A DNA stretch of 9,496 nucleotides, taken from contig CAKVLT010000076.1 in assembly GCA_934757945.1 (NCBI GenBank), forward strand, positions 1-9,496. The letters are read 5' to 3'. Origin of the DNA: an uncultured Bulleidia sp. (GTDB taxonomy: Bacteria; Bacillota_I; Bacilli_A; Erysipelotrichales; Erysipelotrichaceae). A program made the translations under genes and the position numbers. This document shows positions 1-6,976 of the stretch, one piece after another (within the stretch, counting starts at the first letter, position 1; each line of letters opens with the position of its first letter). The notes beneath the pieces were generated by a model. That model searched no databases and was not told the DNA's origin. It saw only the letters and a list, made by a program, of their open reading frames with translations.

Positions 1-883
1 CTTCTACCGTAATCTTCTTTTCCGGCACCAGGCTCCAAGGTAAATCATCCTGTACAGGAGAATATTGATTTTCTTTGAACAGTGTCGGATTAAAATATCT
101 TCCCATATACCAGGCTCTTGGTGTGTTATAGACATGATCACTGTCATCATGGGATCCAAAAGCAGCACGAGGAGAAAACTCATCCCCGTTCAAAGAAAGA
201 TCCAGATGATTCTTTTTCACAAACTCTTCAAGATCTCTAGAACACATATGATTTTCCTTATTTCCCATTGCATCTTTGAAATCAAAAGAATCAATTCCCA
301 GCTGGTTAGGCATCATGACATACTGATCATCCGGTACACGTTTCGCCATCCAGTGATGTCCTCCGATAGTTTCCAAAAACCAGATTTCATTCACATCACT
401 GAAGGCAATACCATTACTTTCATACGTACCATACTGTTCCAGTAAAGCACCCAGTCTTTCCACACCTTCTCTTGCAGAATGAATATATGGTAAAGTAACC
501 AGTACGATATCTTCTTCACCGATACCACCTGCCACATCTTTGTCAGGTTTGACAAGTGGATCCGCTCCCAATACACGTGCATTGGTAGTAATCGTTTCTG
601 TAGCTGTCATACCTACATTCACTTCATTCACACCACATGCCGCCCATATACCTTCTTTTTCCACAACAGCATTTGGCATACAGGTATATCTCATTGGATT
701 GTCAGGTAACTGCATTTCCAGATGAGACAGTACTGTTTTGTATACGCGAGGCTGCTGTTCAGGATGTACTACCTGAAATTTCTTGGCAGTATAGGAACCA
801 CTGCCGGAATCGTCATTTCTTGCAATCATTGTAGAACCATCATAAGAGGCATTTTTACCTACCAGAATTGTTGTACAAGCCAT
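1..883 (-). CDS. C69-family dipeptidase (PepD-like), N-terminal 294 residues, cut by left edge
   Basis: The visible protein begins MACTTILVGKNASYDGSTMI and continues with ARNDDSG. This is the N-terminal signature of peptidase family C69, Ntn-fold cysteine dipeptidases such as lactobacillal PepD. The family uses a near-terminal Cys as nucleophile, here Cys3, freed by removal of the preceding residues. Further matching blocks are NEVNVGMTATETITT, AREGVERLGALLEQYG, DVNEIWFLETIGGHHW and TPRAWYMGRYFNPT. The frame is open from the start to base 2 with no stop. Family members are usually about 470 residues, so roughly 60% is seen. No signal peptide is visible, so it is probably cytosolic and hydrolyses dipeptides to free amino acids. 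The start ATG has AAGGAG at 895-900, 11 bases upstream. The MATE stop codon at 890-892 lies only 6 bases before the start, so the two genes are probably co-transcribed and possibly translationally coupled. The family call is firm; substrate preference cannot be read. Confidence 0.93.
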   Translation of the reverse strand, partial: MACTTILVGKNASYDGSTMIARNDDSGSGSYTAKKFQVVHPEQQPRVYKTVLSHLEMQLPDNPMRYTCMPNAVVEKEGIWAACGVNEVNVGMTATETITTNARVLGADPLVKPDKDVAGGIGEEDIVLVTLPYIHSAREGVERLGALLEQYGTYESNGIAFSDVNEIWFLETIGGHHWMAKRVPDDQYVMMPNQLGIDSFDFKDAMGNKENHMCSRDLEEFVKKNHLDLSLNGDEFSPRAAFGSHDDSDHVYNTPRAWYMGRYFNPTLFKENQYSPVQDDLPWSLVPEKKITVE

Positions 884-889
884 ACTTTT

Positions 890-2266
890 TTATTCTCCTT
901 TTTTAAATTCTTCCAGTGGCACAGTCTGTGTTTTTCCAAGACCATGTTCCTTCATATACAGATACACGATCACCATCACAATCAGTGTAATAATCCAGCT
1001 GACAGGATAGGCCATAATCAATGTCTTAAACGAAGGATGTGCCGCAAAATAAGTATACAACCAAATAATACGTACGCCACAGATTCCTATCAGAGTAATG
1101 ATGGCTGGAACCATGGATTCTCCATATCCTCTCATAGCACCAGAAATGATATCAATGGCACCATTCAGTACCTCAAAGGACAGGATACCCACTACTCTTT
1201 GTCTTCCGTATTCAATGACCTGTGGATCACTGTTAAAGAAATGTAACAGAGGTCTTGCAAAAATCATCAGTAAAACACTGATTCCTCCGCCAAAAATCAC
1301 ACTTTCCAGCAAGCATATTGCCAGTGTCTTATGACATCTGTCTGTTTTCTGTGCACCATAGTTCTGTCCTATAAAAGTAGTACAGGTCTGAGAAAAGGAG
1401 TTCACCACAAAGTATCCCAGTATTTCTATGTTCATCCCTGCACTGCTTCCTGCCACAACATCTGTACCAAGAGAATTTACAGCTGTCTGTATCAGAATAT
1501 TGGAAATGGAAAACACCATTCCCTGTATTCCTGCAGGCACTCCTATTTTCAACATTTCTTTCAGTATCTTACCATCAATATGAAATCTGTGTTTTTCAAT
1601 CTTTAACGGCGTTCTTCCTTTCAGCAGTAATACAAACAGAATAACAGAAGAAAACACATTGGATAATACCGTAGCAGTGGATACACCATCTACACTCATG
1701 CCCAGTCCCAGTACAAAACACAGGTTTAGAATAACATTCAGTATGCCAGAAGAAGTTAATACAATTAACGGGGTTCTTGTGTCCCCCTGTGACTGAAAAA
1801 TAGCTGCTTCAAAGTTATACAACAAGATAACCGGCATTCCCATCAGATAAATTCTCAGATACAATACCGCAAGATCAAAGCAGTCTTCCGGAACTTTCAT
1901 TAATGCTAATATTGTTCTTACAAAAAACTGTCCTGCCACAAGGATACACATACCGGAAATCAATGCCACAAGAATACTTGTATGTGCCGTTTTTTCACTG
2001 TTTTCCCTGTCTCTTCTTCCTGTATATCTTGAGATAACCACATTGGCACCTAAGGCAATCCCCGTAAACAGTGTGATCATTATATTCACTACAGGTGAAT
2101 TTGCACCTACTGCTGCCATAGCTTCTTTACCAGAGAATTGTCCAACCACTGCCACATCCGCAGCATTAAACAACTGCTGTAATATACCGCTCATCGATAA
2201 CGGTAAAGCAAATTTTAAGATCTTATCCCACAAAGATCCTTCAATCATGTTCACTTTTGTTTTCAT
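890..2266 (-). CDS. MATE family efflux transporter (copy 1)
   Basis: This is a 458-residue integral membrane protein of the multidrug and toxic compound extrusion family, which exports cationic drugs or metabolites in exchange for Na+ or H+. It has the two-lobe MATE pattern. The N-terminal half carries GSLWDKILKFALPLS, then FNAADVAVVGQFSG, GANVVISRYTGRRD, and the TM4-5 block with FQSQGDTRTPL. The second half repeats the layout with the loop FIGQNYGAQKTDRCHKTL. About 12 hydrophobic segments are visible and the length is normal. A GTG start at 2284 would add six residues, but ATG 2266 is preferred because GAGGTG-type ribosome-binding sequence sits immediately before it, inside that extension. 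It is preceded by an intrinsic terminator and followed at 6 bases by the dipeptidase gene. It differs clearly in sequence from the MATE gene at 4923-6293 and is not a recent duplicate. The substrate is unknown. No regulator gene is adjacent on its own side. Confidence 0.95.
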   Translation of the reverse strand: MKTKVNMIEGSLWDKILKFALPLSMSGILQQLFNAADVAVVGQFSGKEAMAAVGANSPVVNIMITLFTGIALGANVVISRYTGRRDRENSEKTAHTSILVALISGMCILVAGQFFVRTILALMKVPEDCFDLAVLYLRIYLMGMPVILLYNFEAAIFQSQGDTRTPLIVLTSSGILNVILNLCFVLGLGMSVDGVSTATVLSNVFSSVILFVLLLKGRTPLKIEKHRFHIDGKILKEMLKIGVPAGIQGMVFSISNILIQTAVNSLGTDVVAGSSAGMNIEILGYFVVNSFSQTCTTFIGQNYGAQKTDRCHKTLAICLLESVIFGGGISVLLMIFARPLLHFFNSDPQVIEYGRQRVVGILSFEVLNGAIDIISGAMRGYGESMVPAIITLIGICGVRIIWLYTYFAAHPSFKTLIMAYPVSWIITLIVMVIVYLYMKEHGLGKTQTVPLEEFKKGE

Positions 2267-2277
2267 AGCACCTCTTC
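2267..2277 (-). promoter_or_regulatory. Ribosome binding site deciding the MATE copy 1 start
   Basis: On the minus strand the bases before ATG 2266 read AAGAAGAGGTGCT. GAGGTG matches the anti-Shine-Dalgarno sequence and is correctly placed for the ATG at 2266. This site would lie inside the coding region if the GTG at 2284 were used, which argues for the shorter protein. Confidence 0.7.
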
Positions 2278-2280
2278 TTT

Positions 2281-2312
2281 TCACAAAGTATTAGGGTACA
2301 CCCGGTCACAAA
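2281..2312 (-). promoter_or_regulatory. Possible promoter/operator region of the MATE copy 1 - dipeptidase unit
   Basis: Between the terminator and the MATE gene lies a small inverted repeat, GGGT-AC-ACCC at 2294-2303. It is flanked by a direct repeat of TCACAAA (2281-2287 and 2306-2312, 25 bases apart). The downstream pair must have its own promoter if the terminator works, and only about 45 bases are available for it. On the minus strand TAATAC (2288-2293) could serve as a poor -10 element, with only a T-run as -35, so the promoter itself is not convincing. The repeat could be a regulator site. This rests on position and symmetry only. Confidence 0.25.
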
Positions 2313-2336
2313 AAAAGCAAGCATATTGCCTGCTTT
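2310..2336 (-). terminator. Rho-independent terminator after the 133-residue gene
   Basis: On the minus strand AAAGCAGGCA (2336-2327), a 3-base loop ATA, and TGCTTGCTTT (2323-2314) form a 10-pair stem with one G-U pair. The T-run continues to 2310, giving seven Ts in all from 2316 to 2310. It begins 4 bases after the TAA stop at 2341-2343. Its position separates the upstream genes from the MATE copy 1 - dipeptidase pair. Confidence 0.9.
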
Positions 2337-2340
2337 GAGT

Positions 2341-2742
2341 TTACTTCTTTAAAATTCCCAGTCCCAGAACTTCCTGAGGTTTCAAGGAATGTTTTTCCAG
2401 TTCCTTTTCAATATCCGTGTAGCTGTTAATGACATAATACGGAACAGACTTCCAGTCTTTTTCCTTACCATGGGCATACAGGAAATCTTCAATACCTGTT
2501 TCCATGGATACTTCCGGCACAAGTGTAACTCTTGGATCATTATCATCCAGCCAGTTCCATCCATCCATAATACTCATGTCTTTCGGCAATTCGGTATGAT
2601 ACATGACTGACATGTAATCATGACCTGGTCTGTCATAAAACCATGTATTGCCTATAAAGAGTTTGCCATCGTCATCTTTATAAAACATAACGATGTTCTG
2701 AAAGGAAGATAAACTATCTTCAATACGAATTCTTTCCACCAT
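2341..2742 (-). CDS. Hypothetical protein, 133 residues, acidic and soluble
   Basis: I do not recognise this protein. The start is well supported: AAGGAG at 2751-2756 lies 8 bases before ATG 2742, and a strong terminator follows the stop. The protein has no cysteine, no signal peptide and no membrane segment. It is rich in Asp and Glu, with aromatic-rich stretches such as GNTWFYDRPGHDYMSVMYH (about residues 31-49) and DGWNWLDDND (about 60-69). It ends in a charged segment with YTDIEKELEKHSLKP followed by GLGILKK. This looks like a small folded cytosolic domain rather than a peptide or membrane anchor. It lies 121 bases downstream of the hybrid kinase gene, and whether it shares that transcript is unclear. 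It could be an accessory to the kinase or an unrelated single gene. Confidence 0.8.
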   Translation of the reverse strand: MVERIRIEDSLSSFQNIVMFYKDDDGKLFIGNTWFYDRPGHDYMSVMYHTELPKDMSIMDGWNWLDDNDPRVTLVPEVSMETGIEDFLYAHGKEKDWKSVPYYVINSYTDIEKELEKHSLKPQEVLGLGILKK

Positions 2743-2831
2743 AAAATTTTCTCCTTTTTCTATACACTGCTACTATTACTGTATCCCACAAAATCTATCT
2801 TGTATTCATCAAATTTCTTTGAAAAACACTG

Positions 2832-2865
2832 AAAAAAGTTATTTTTTTATTAAAAAAGAAGAACT
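2832..2865 (-). terminator. Weak A/T-only terminator candidate after the hybrid kinase gene
   Basis: The 121-base gap between the kinase and the 133-residue gene is very A/T-rich. On the minus strand AGTT (2865-2862) can pair with AACT (2840-2837), and TTTTTT (2857-2852) with part of the A-run at 2848-2842. An asymmetric bulge separates the two helices, and a T-run follows at 2836-2832. The stem overlaps the kinase stop codon. With almost no G-C pairs it would terminate poorly, so partial read-through is likely. I found no convincing promoter in the rest of the gap. Confidence 0.3.
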
Positions 2866-4885
2866 ATTGCAAGCTCTTCTTCACTTCTTCACAAAGTATC
2901 TTCTCTATAACACGTTTTTCTACGGGTTTTGCAATATGCCCGTTCATACCTGCCTCCATAGCCTTACGTTTATCTTCTTCAAACGCATTGGCAGTCATGG
3001 CATAGACAGGAATGTCCGCATACCTTCGATCATCCATAGTACGCAGGATACCTGTTGCTTTATAGCCATCCATATTTGGCATCTGAATATCCATAAAAAT
3101 CAGAAGATAATATCCCGGAGGATGTTTTTTCAGCAGGTTCAGACATTCTATACCGTCTTTTGCCCTGTCTACAATAATACCGTCATCTTCAAGGAATACC
3201 TGTGCAATTTCCGCATTCAGATCATTATCCTCCGCAAGAAGTACATGTTGTCCTTTGCAGATGGAAATATCACAGGTCATTTCTTCTTTCTCCTGCTGCG
3301 CAGTATCTTTGGCAATCCTGTGTGGAAGTAACAGGGTAAATGTTGTACCCTTTCCTTCTTCACTTTCCACCTTTAATGTACCATGCATAAGATTTGTCAG
3401 TTTATAGGCAATAGCCATGCCAAGACCTGTGCCTTTCTGACCACTTTGTGTACTGTTTCTTTCCCTGGAGAAATCTTCAAAGATATGTTTCAAAAACTCT
3501 TTGGACATACCGATGCCTGTATCGGAAATCACTGTTTTGACTACCGCAATATTCTCATCGTCTAAAGGTATCTCGGACACACTGAATTTCACAGTACCTC
3601 CTGGTAATGTATATTTCAGGGAATTGCTTAAAAGATTCAGTATGATTTCCTTCACTTTTACCTCATCACAGTAAATATATGGATGCAGTACAGATAGTTC
3701 GTGCACAAAAGTAATATTCTTTTTTTTGAATTCCGTCTCAAAGACACTGCATATCATATTGTTAAAACTATAGGCATCGACATACACTTCATCCACATAC
3801 ATCTTGCCATTTTCAATGCGTGCCATTTCCAGTACATCATTAATCAAGGATAACAGATATTCACTGGAGGAACGTATCTTGGAAAGATAATCCTCTGTTT
3901 TATCTGTATTCTGAGGGTGCTGAAGAAGAAGGTCTGTATACCCCATGATGGCATTCATTGGTGTACGTATATCATGAGACATATTAAACAGGAAAGTACT
4001 TTTAGCTTCAGAAGCTTTTTCTGCTTTCACAAGAGCTTCCTGTAAAGCTTTTTCCTGCTGTTGCTGAAGCTGTGCCGCCTCGTCCACATTTTGAAATGCC
4101 AGAATAAAGTAATCTGGATTATTCATCTGTATAAACCTTGCCTGATAATAATGCATCACATCATCACTCAGTACTCTGTAAGCTATCACCAGCTCATTCT
4201 TCTCTTTAAATGCCTGTTTCAATTGTTCCAGAGCAGTAAATTCTGTAAATTTTTCTTTATCTTCCTCATAGACCCTGTCCTGCACAAATCTTTCGCGCAG
4301 TTCATAATATGGTATCCATTCCCCCTGATGTTCTGAAATACCTTTCAGTATATAGCCATTCAGTTTCACCGGTTTGGTAGCACACTCACTGAATTTTGTA
4401 ATGTATATATTATGATAGTCTCTGCTAAGGGCATTTAATACTTCTAACTGCTGACTGTAGTCTTCAATATCTTCTCCCTGCCCTGCACGTGCTGTTTTCT
4501 GTACATAGACGGTCGCAAAGACATGCCCTGAGGCATAGGGACAGCTCAGCACACAGAAACATCTGTATCTTCCGACTGTATTTTTAGTAAGAATAAACGT
4601 TGTTGTGTAGAAAGGGTTACCCTCTTTATACTTCTGTATCAGTTTCTTTCGGAATACCATACCGGCATTATTTTCAAAGTTAAAACCTTTATCACAGGCA
4701 ATCCGGATAAATTCATCAAACGAAAACGGCGGTTTTAATCCAAAGGATGCGGACAGGTTGCTGTTTCCATTAAAGCAGACAGGTTCATTAACAATTCCTT
4801 CCGTAACATCAAAAGAAAAAACACTGATTGACGATTGCTGAAGATAAGCATCCATAGATTGTAAATATATCTGTGTATTCGTCAT
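2864..4885 (-). CDS. Cytoplasmic hybrid histidine kinase with C-terminal receiver domain
   Basis: The 673-residue protein has three parts. Residues 1 to about 270 are sensory, with two probable PAS-like modules: one around 15-135 (SVFSFDVTEG onward) and one around 155-268 ending YYQARFIQMNNPDYFILAFQ. A short coiled coil (about 268-295) follows. The kinase core has a HisKA H-box NMSHDIRTPMNAIMGY with His304 as likely phosphoacceptor, an N-box NLLSNSLKYT (Asn421), a G1 box DTGIG (455-459) and a G2 box GTGLGMAI (485-492). The receiver (about 545-670) has the acidic pair Glu552/Asp553, phosphoacceptor Asp599 in MDIQMPNMDGY, Thr631 and Lys653. All catalytic residues are present. There is no membrane segment, so it senses an internal signal or partner. 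It has no DNA-binding or other output domain and no partner regulator in the window. AAGAGG at 4894-4899 supports the start. It follows the MATE copy 2 gene by 37 bases with no terminator, so the two are probably co-transcribed. Confidence 0.95.
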   Translation of the reverse strand: MTNTQIYLQSMDAYLQQSSISVFSFDVTEGIVNEPVCFNGNSNLSASFGLKPPFSFDEFIRIACDKGFNFENNAGMVFRKKLIQKYKEGNPFYTTTFILTKNTVGRYRCFCVLSCPYASGHVFATVYVQKTARAGQGEDIEDYSQQLEVLNALSRDYHNIYITKFSECATKPVKLNGYILKGISEHQGEWIPYYELRERFVQDRVYEEDKEKFTEFTALEQLKQAFKEKNELVIAYRVLSDDVMHYYQARFIQMNNPDYFILAFQNVDEAAQLQQQQEKALQEALVKAEKASEAKSTFLFNMSHDIRTPMNAIMGYTDLLLQHPQNTDKTEDYLSKIRSSSEYLLSLINDVLEMARIENGKMYVDEVYVDAYSFNNMICSVFETEFKKKNITFVHELSVLHPYIYCDEVKVKEIILNLLSNSLKYTLPGGTVKFSVSEIPLDDENIAVVKTVISDTGIGMSKEFLKHIFEDFSRERNSTQSGQKGTGLGMAIAYKLTNLMHGTLKVESEEGKGTTFTLLLPHRIAKDTAQQEKEEMTCDISICKGQHVLLAEDNDLNAEIAQVFLEDDGIIVDRAKDGIECLNLLKKHPPGYYLLIFMDIQMPNMDGYKATGILRTMDDRRYADIPVYAMTANAFEEDKRKAMEAGMNGHIAKPVEKRVIEKILCEEVKKSLQ

Positions 4886-4922
4886 ATAGTGTTCCTCTTA
4901 TGCATAGTATTTTAACACATTA

Positions 4923-6293
4923 TTATTTTTGCGGACCTTTTTGCAGAATCTTATTAAATCTTGTCATGAACATAAAGGTAGTGATGGAAGCAGCCAGAAT
5001 ATCACTGATTGGTTCTGCAAGGAATACTGCAAATACCTTATCCTGTAAAAATAGAGGCAGAATAAAAATCAGCGGAATTAGCAGAATAATTTTTCTCAAA
5101 CATGCCAGCAATAAGGAAATCTTTGCCTGTCCAAGAGCCATAAAACTCTGCTGACAGCAACACTGAAACCCTGAAGAAAAAATACCTGCCATATAGATAC
5201 GCATTGCCCATGCAGTATACTGAGTCAAGGTCTTATCACTTGTAAAGATATTGGCAAATACAGAAGGAATGCACATCATGGCCAGCCAGAACACTACTGC
5301 CATCATAACACATACCGTAAACTGTGCAAAAAATGCTTTTTTAACTCTGTCATTATTACGTGCACCAAAGTTATAACTCATAATTGGCTGTCCGCCCTGA
5401 CAGACTCCCTGTAAAGGCATTGTCAGTAGCTGAGAAACACTTGTAATAATGGTCATGGCACCAACCGCCACATCTCCTCCAAATCTGGATAAAGAAGAAG
5501 TAAAGGCAATGGACAGTAAGCTTTCTGTGGATAACATAACAAAGGTAGAAACCCCAAGACTTACACAAGGGACAATAATGTCCTTTTCAAGACGCATATT
5601 CTGCACTTTCAGTTTCAGTACAGTTTCTTTTCCCGTTAAGAACCTCAGGATCCATAAAGCACCTACTGCCTGAGATAATACTGTGGCAATGGCTGCACCA
5701 GATACGCCCATATGTAAGCCAAAGATAAAAATCGGGTCCAGTATGATATTAATCACAGCACCGATAACTGTAGTCATCATGGAAATCTTGGCAAACCCCT
5801 GTGTGGTAATAAACGGATTCATTCCCATAACCGTCATAACACAGACTGTTCCAAGAATATAGATACGTGCATAGGAAACGCCATATGGTAATGTAGCTTC
5901 ACTTGCTCCAAAAAGAGTTAATAACTGAGGAACGAAAATATACATCACAATGGTCAGAACCACTGTCAGTATCATCAGCAACCCGAAACAGTTACCCATG
6001 ACTTTTTCAGCCTTCTCATTATCTTTTTTACCCATGTGGATAGCCGCAAGTGGTGCACCACCTGCTCCTGCAAGCATGGCAAATGCATTTATCAGCATTA
6101 AAATAGGTGTGAATAACCCAACCCCTGTTAAAGCAGAGGCACCAATACCGGCAATATGACCGATATACATTCTGTCCACAATGTTGTAGAGCAGATTGAC
6201 AATCTGAGCAATCACGGCAGGTATGGCAAGAGATGCCAGTAATTTAGGAATACTTCCGGTACTCATATCCTGAACAGATTTTGTTTGTTTCAT
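4923..6293 (-). CDS. MATE family efflux transporter, MepA-like (copy 2)
   Basis: This 456-residue membrane protein has about 12 hydrophobic segments and is a MATE antiporter of the MepA-like branch. Such proteins export cationic drugs, dyes or metabolites using ion gradients. Recognisable blocks are PAVIAQIVNLLYNIVDRMYI (about 25-44), AGAGGAPLAAIHMGKKD (75-91) and the mid-protein GVCQGGQPIMSYNFGARNND (296-315), a hallmark of this branch. The second-lobe loop FQCCCQQSFMALGQAK (376-391) contains an unusual run of three cysteines. The start has AGGAG at 6303-6307, 9 bases upstream. The gene follows the TetR gene by 26 bases, the classic arrangement of a repressor with the pump it controls, and the hybrid kinase gene follows. 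Expression is probably set by the palindromic promoter at 6938-6982. The substrate cannot be read from sequence. Confidence 0.95.
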   Translation of the reverse strand: MKQTKSVQDMSTGSIPKLLASLAIPAVIAQIVNLLYNIVDRMYIGHIAGIGASALTGVGLFTPILMLINAFAMLAGAGGAPLAAIHMGKKDNEKAEKVMGNCFGLLMILTVVLTIVMYIFVPQLLTLFGASEATLPYGVSYARIYILGTVCVMTVMGMNPFITTQGFAKISMMTTVIGAVINIILDPIFIFGLHMGVSGAAIATVLSQAVGALWILRFLTGKETVLKLKVQNMRLEKDIIVPCVSLGVSTFVMLSTESLLSIAFTSSLSRFGGDVAVGAMTIITSVSQLLTMPLQGVCQGGQPIMSYNFGARNNDRVKKAFFAQFTVCVMMAVVFWLAMMCIPSVFANIFTSDKTLTQYTAWAMRIYMAGIFSSGFQCCCQQSFMALGQAKISLLLACLRKIILLIPLIFILPLFLQDKVFAVFLAEPISDILAASITTFMFMTRFNKILQKGPQK

Positions 6294-6311
6294 TTATCTT
6301 TTCTCCTGAAT

Positions 6312-6330
6312 AAGAGTTCTCATGACTCTT
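6312..6330 (-). other. Intercistronic hairpin spanning the TetR stop codon
   Basis: On the minus strand AAGAGT (6330-6325), a 7-base loop, and ACTCTT (6317-6312) form a 6-pair stem that includes the TetR TGA stop in its loop region. No T-run follows, so it is not a terminator. It lies 4 bases ahead of the MATE copy 2 ribosome binding site and could affect mRNA processing or the relative translation of the two genes. A stem this short may also be chance. Confidence 0.3.
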
Positions 6331-6925
6331 GAATCAACCCAGACAGACCATACGTAAATAACTCCCATAACTGTTGAAGCGTATCTTCATTCAACTGAAT
6401 ATCTTTACGAATCACACGTTTCGCAAAAGTGCCTGAGGCATCCAGAAGATATGTCCATAATATCGTAGAAGATATCTTCACATTCACATTCAGCACGTTT
6501 TCCATAGCATATACAAGTGACACAAAACTTCTGAAATATGTAAGACGCAGTTCTTCATCCAGTCTTCCAATGTGACACATATAAGAAGAATCGCGATATG
6601 CAAAATAAAAGAGTGTTTTATAATCATTATCCACAAGAAAAAGAAAATACCTTTTCCATAATGTATAGGCATACTCAAGAATCTCTTCTTTATTTGAAAC
6701 AGTTGGAATTTCCACACCATCAAAAAGAGAACCTATTTCTTCATGCACATTTTCAAAAGCAGAATACAACAATATTTCTTTTGTCGGATAATACTTATAC
6801 AGTAAAGATTCAGCAACACCCATTCGTTCTGTCACCTTTTTCATAGAAAAAGTATCCAGTCCGGATTCACTGATAATCTGCATTGTCACCTGTAAAATTT
6901 CTGTTTTTCTGTCTGTTTTCCCCAT
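6320..6925 (-). CDS. TetR/AcrR family transcriptional repressor
   Basis: The 201-residue protein has the standard TetR layout. The N-terminal DNA-binding domain begins GKTDRKTEILQVTMQIISES, with the helix-turn-helix at about residues 26-47 (FSMKKVTERMGV then SLLYKYYPTKEILL). A variable all-helical ligand-binding and dimerisation region follows. The length is typical. An in-frame TTG at 6940 would add five residues, but the ATG at 6925 is preferred because GGGAG (6934-6938) lies 8 bases before it. Members repress their own promoter and a neighbouring pump gene, and release DNA when a drug or metabolite binds. Here the MATE pump follows by 26 bases and two inverted repeats overlap the gene's own promoter, which fits that model. 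The ligand is unknown. Confidence 0.93.
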   Translation of the reverse strand: MGKTDRKTEILQVTMQIISESGLDTFSMKKVTERMGVAESLLYKYYPTKEILLYSAFENVHEEIGSLFDGVEIPTVSNKEEILEYAYTLWKRYFLFLVDNDYKTLFYFAYRDSSYMCHIGRLDEELRLTYFRSFVSLVYAMENVLNVNVKISSTILWTYLLDASGTFAKRVIRKDIQLNEDTLQQLWELFTYGLSGLIQES

Positions 6926-6933
6926 ATTTCCAT

Positions 6934-6938
6934 CTCCC
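6934..6938 (-). promoter_or_regulatory. Ribosome binding site deciding the TetR start
   Basis: GGGAG on the minus strand, 8 bases before ATG 6925. Its bases overlap the alternative TTG start at 6940-6938, which makes that start unlikely. It also touches the edge of the inverted repeat 6938-6955. Confidence 0.65.
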
Positions 6939-6955
6939 AATAATATTTATTATTG
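6938..6955. promoter_or_regulatory. Operator candidate 1: perfect 8-base inverted repeat over the -10 element
   Basis: CAATAATA - TT - TATTATTG, two perfect 8-base arms with a 2-base centre. It covers the predicted -10 element (6949-6954) and the likely transcription start of the TetR gene. Position and symmetry are those expected of a TetR-family operator, so autorepression by steric block is the likely meaning. Confidence 0.65.
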
Positions 6956-6976
6956 TGATTTTAAATATTTAGTCAA
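6949..6976 (-). promoter_or_regulatory. Sigma-70-type promoter of the TetR - MATE - kinase unit
   Basis: On the minus strand the -35 element TTGACT (6976-6971) matches five of six consensus bases. A 16-base A/T-rich spacer follows, then the -10 element AATAAT (6954-6949), also five of six. Transcription would start near 6938-6943 and give a short leader containing the GGGAG ribosome binding site. It lies just after the asparaginase stop (6985-6987), so the efflux genes have their own promoter. Confidence 0.65.

Noticed and set aside
48..59. Perfect 12-base palindrome TCCTGTACAGGA
   Set aside because: A loop-free 12-base palindrome is expected about twice by chance in this length, and it lies mid-gene.
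65..445. 126-codon plus-strand open frame
   Set aside because: It lies fully opposite the dipeptidase gene, has no ribosome binding site, and its translation has no recognisable domain; it is a shadow frame.
722..1246. 174-codon plus-strand open frame across the dipeptidase/MATE boundary
   Set aside because: Its product is rich in His, Cys and Asn as expected for an antisense shadow, and it runs opposite two well-recognised genes.
2267..2284. GTG start for MATE copy 1 adding six residues
   Set aside because: The GAGGTG ribosome binding sequence for ATG 2266 lies inside this extension, and MATE similarity begins after the ATG.
2743..2863. Promoter for the 133-residue gene
   Set aside because: Many A/T-rich hexamers resemble a -10 box, but none has an acceptable -35 element at 16-18 bases.
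2819..3331. 170-codon plus-strand open frame opposite the receiver domain
   Set aside because: The minus strand encodes a full receiver domain with all active-site residues here; the plus frame has no family resemblance.
4886..4922. GTGTT/AACAC 5-base stem around the kinase ribosome binding site
   Set aside because: The stem is too short with a 20-base loop; thermosensor or riboswitch claims would be unsupported.
6926..6940. TTG start for the TetR gene adding five residues
   Set aside because: The GGGAG ribosome binding site overlaps it and fits the ATG at 6925; the TTG also overlaps the operator candidate.
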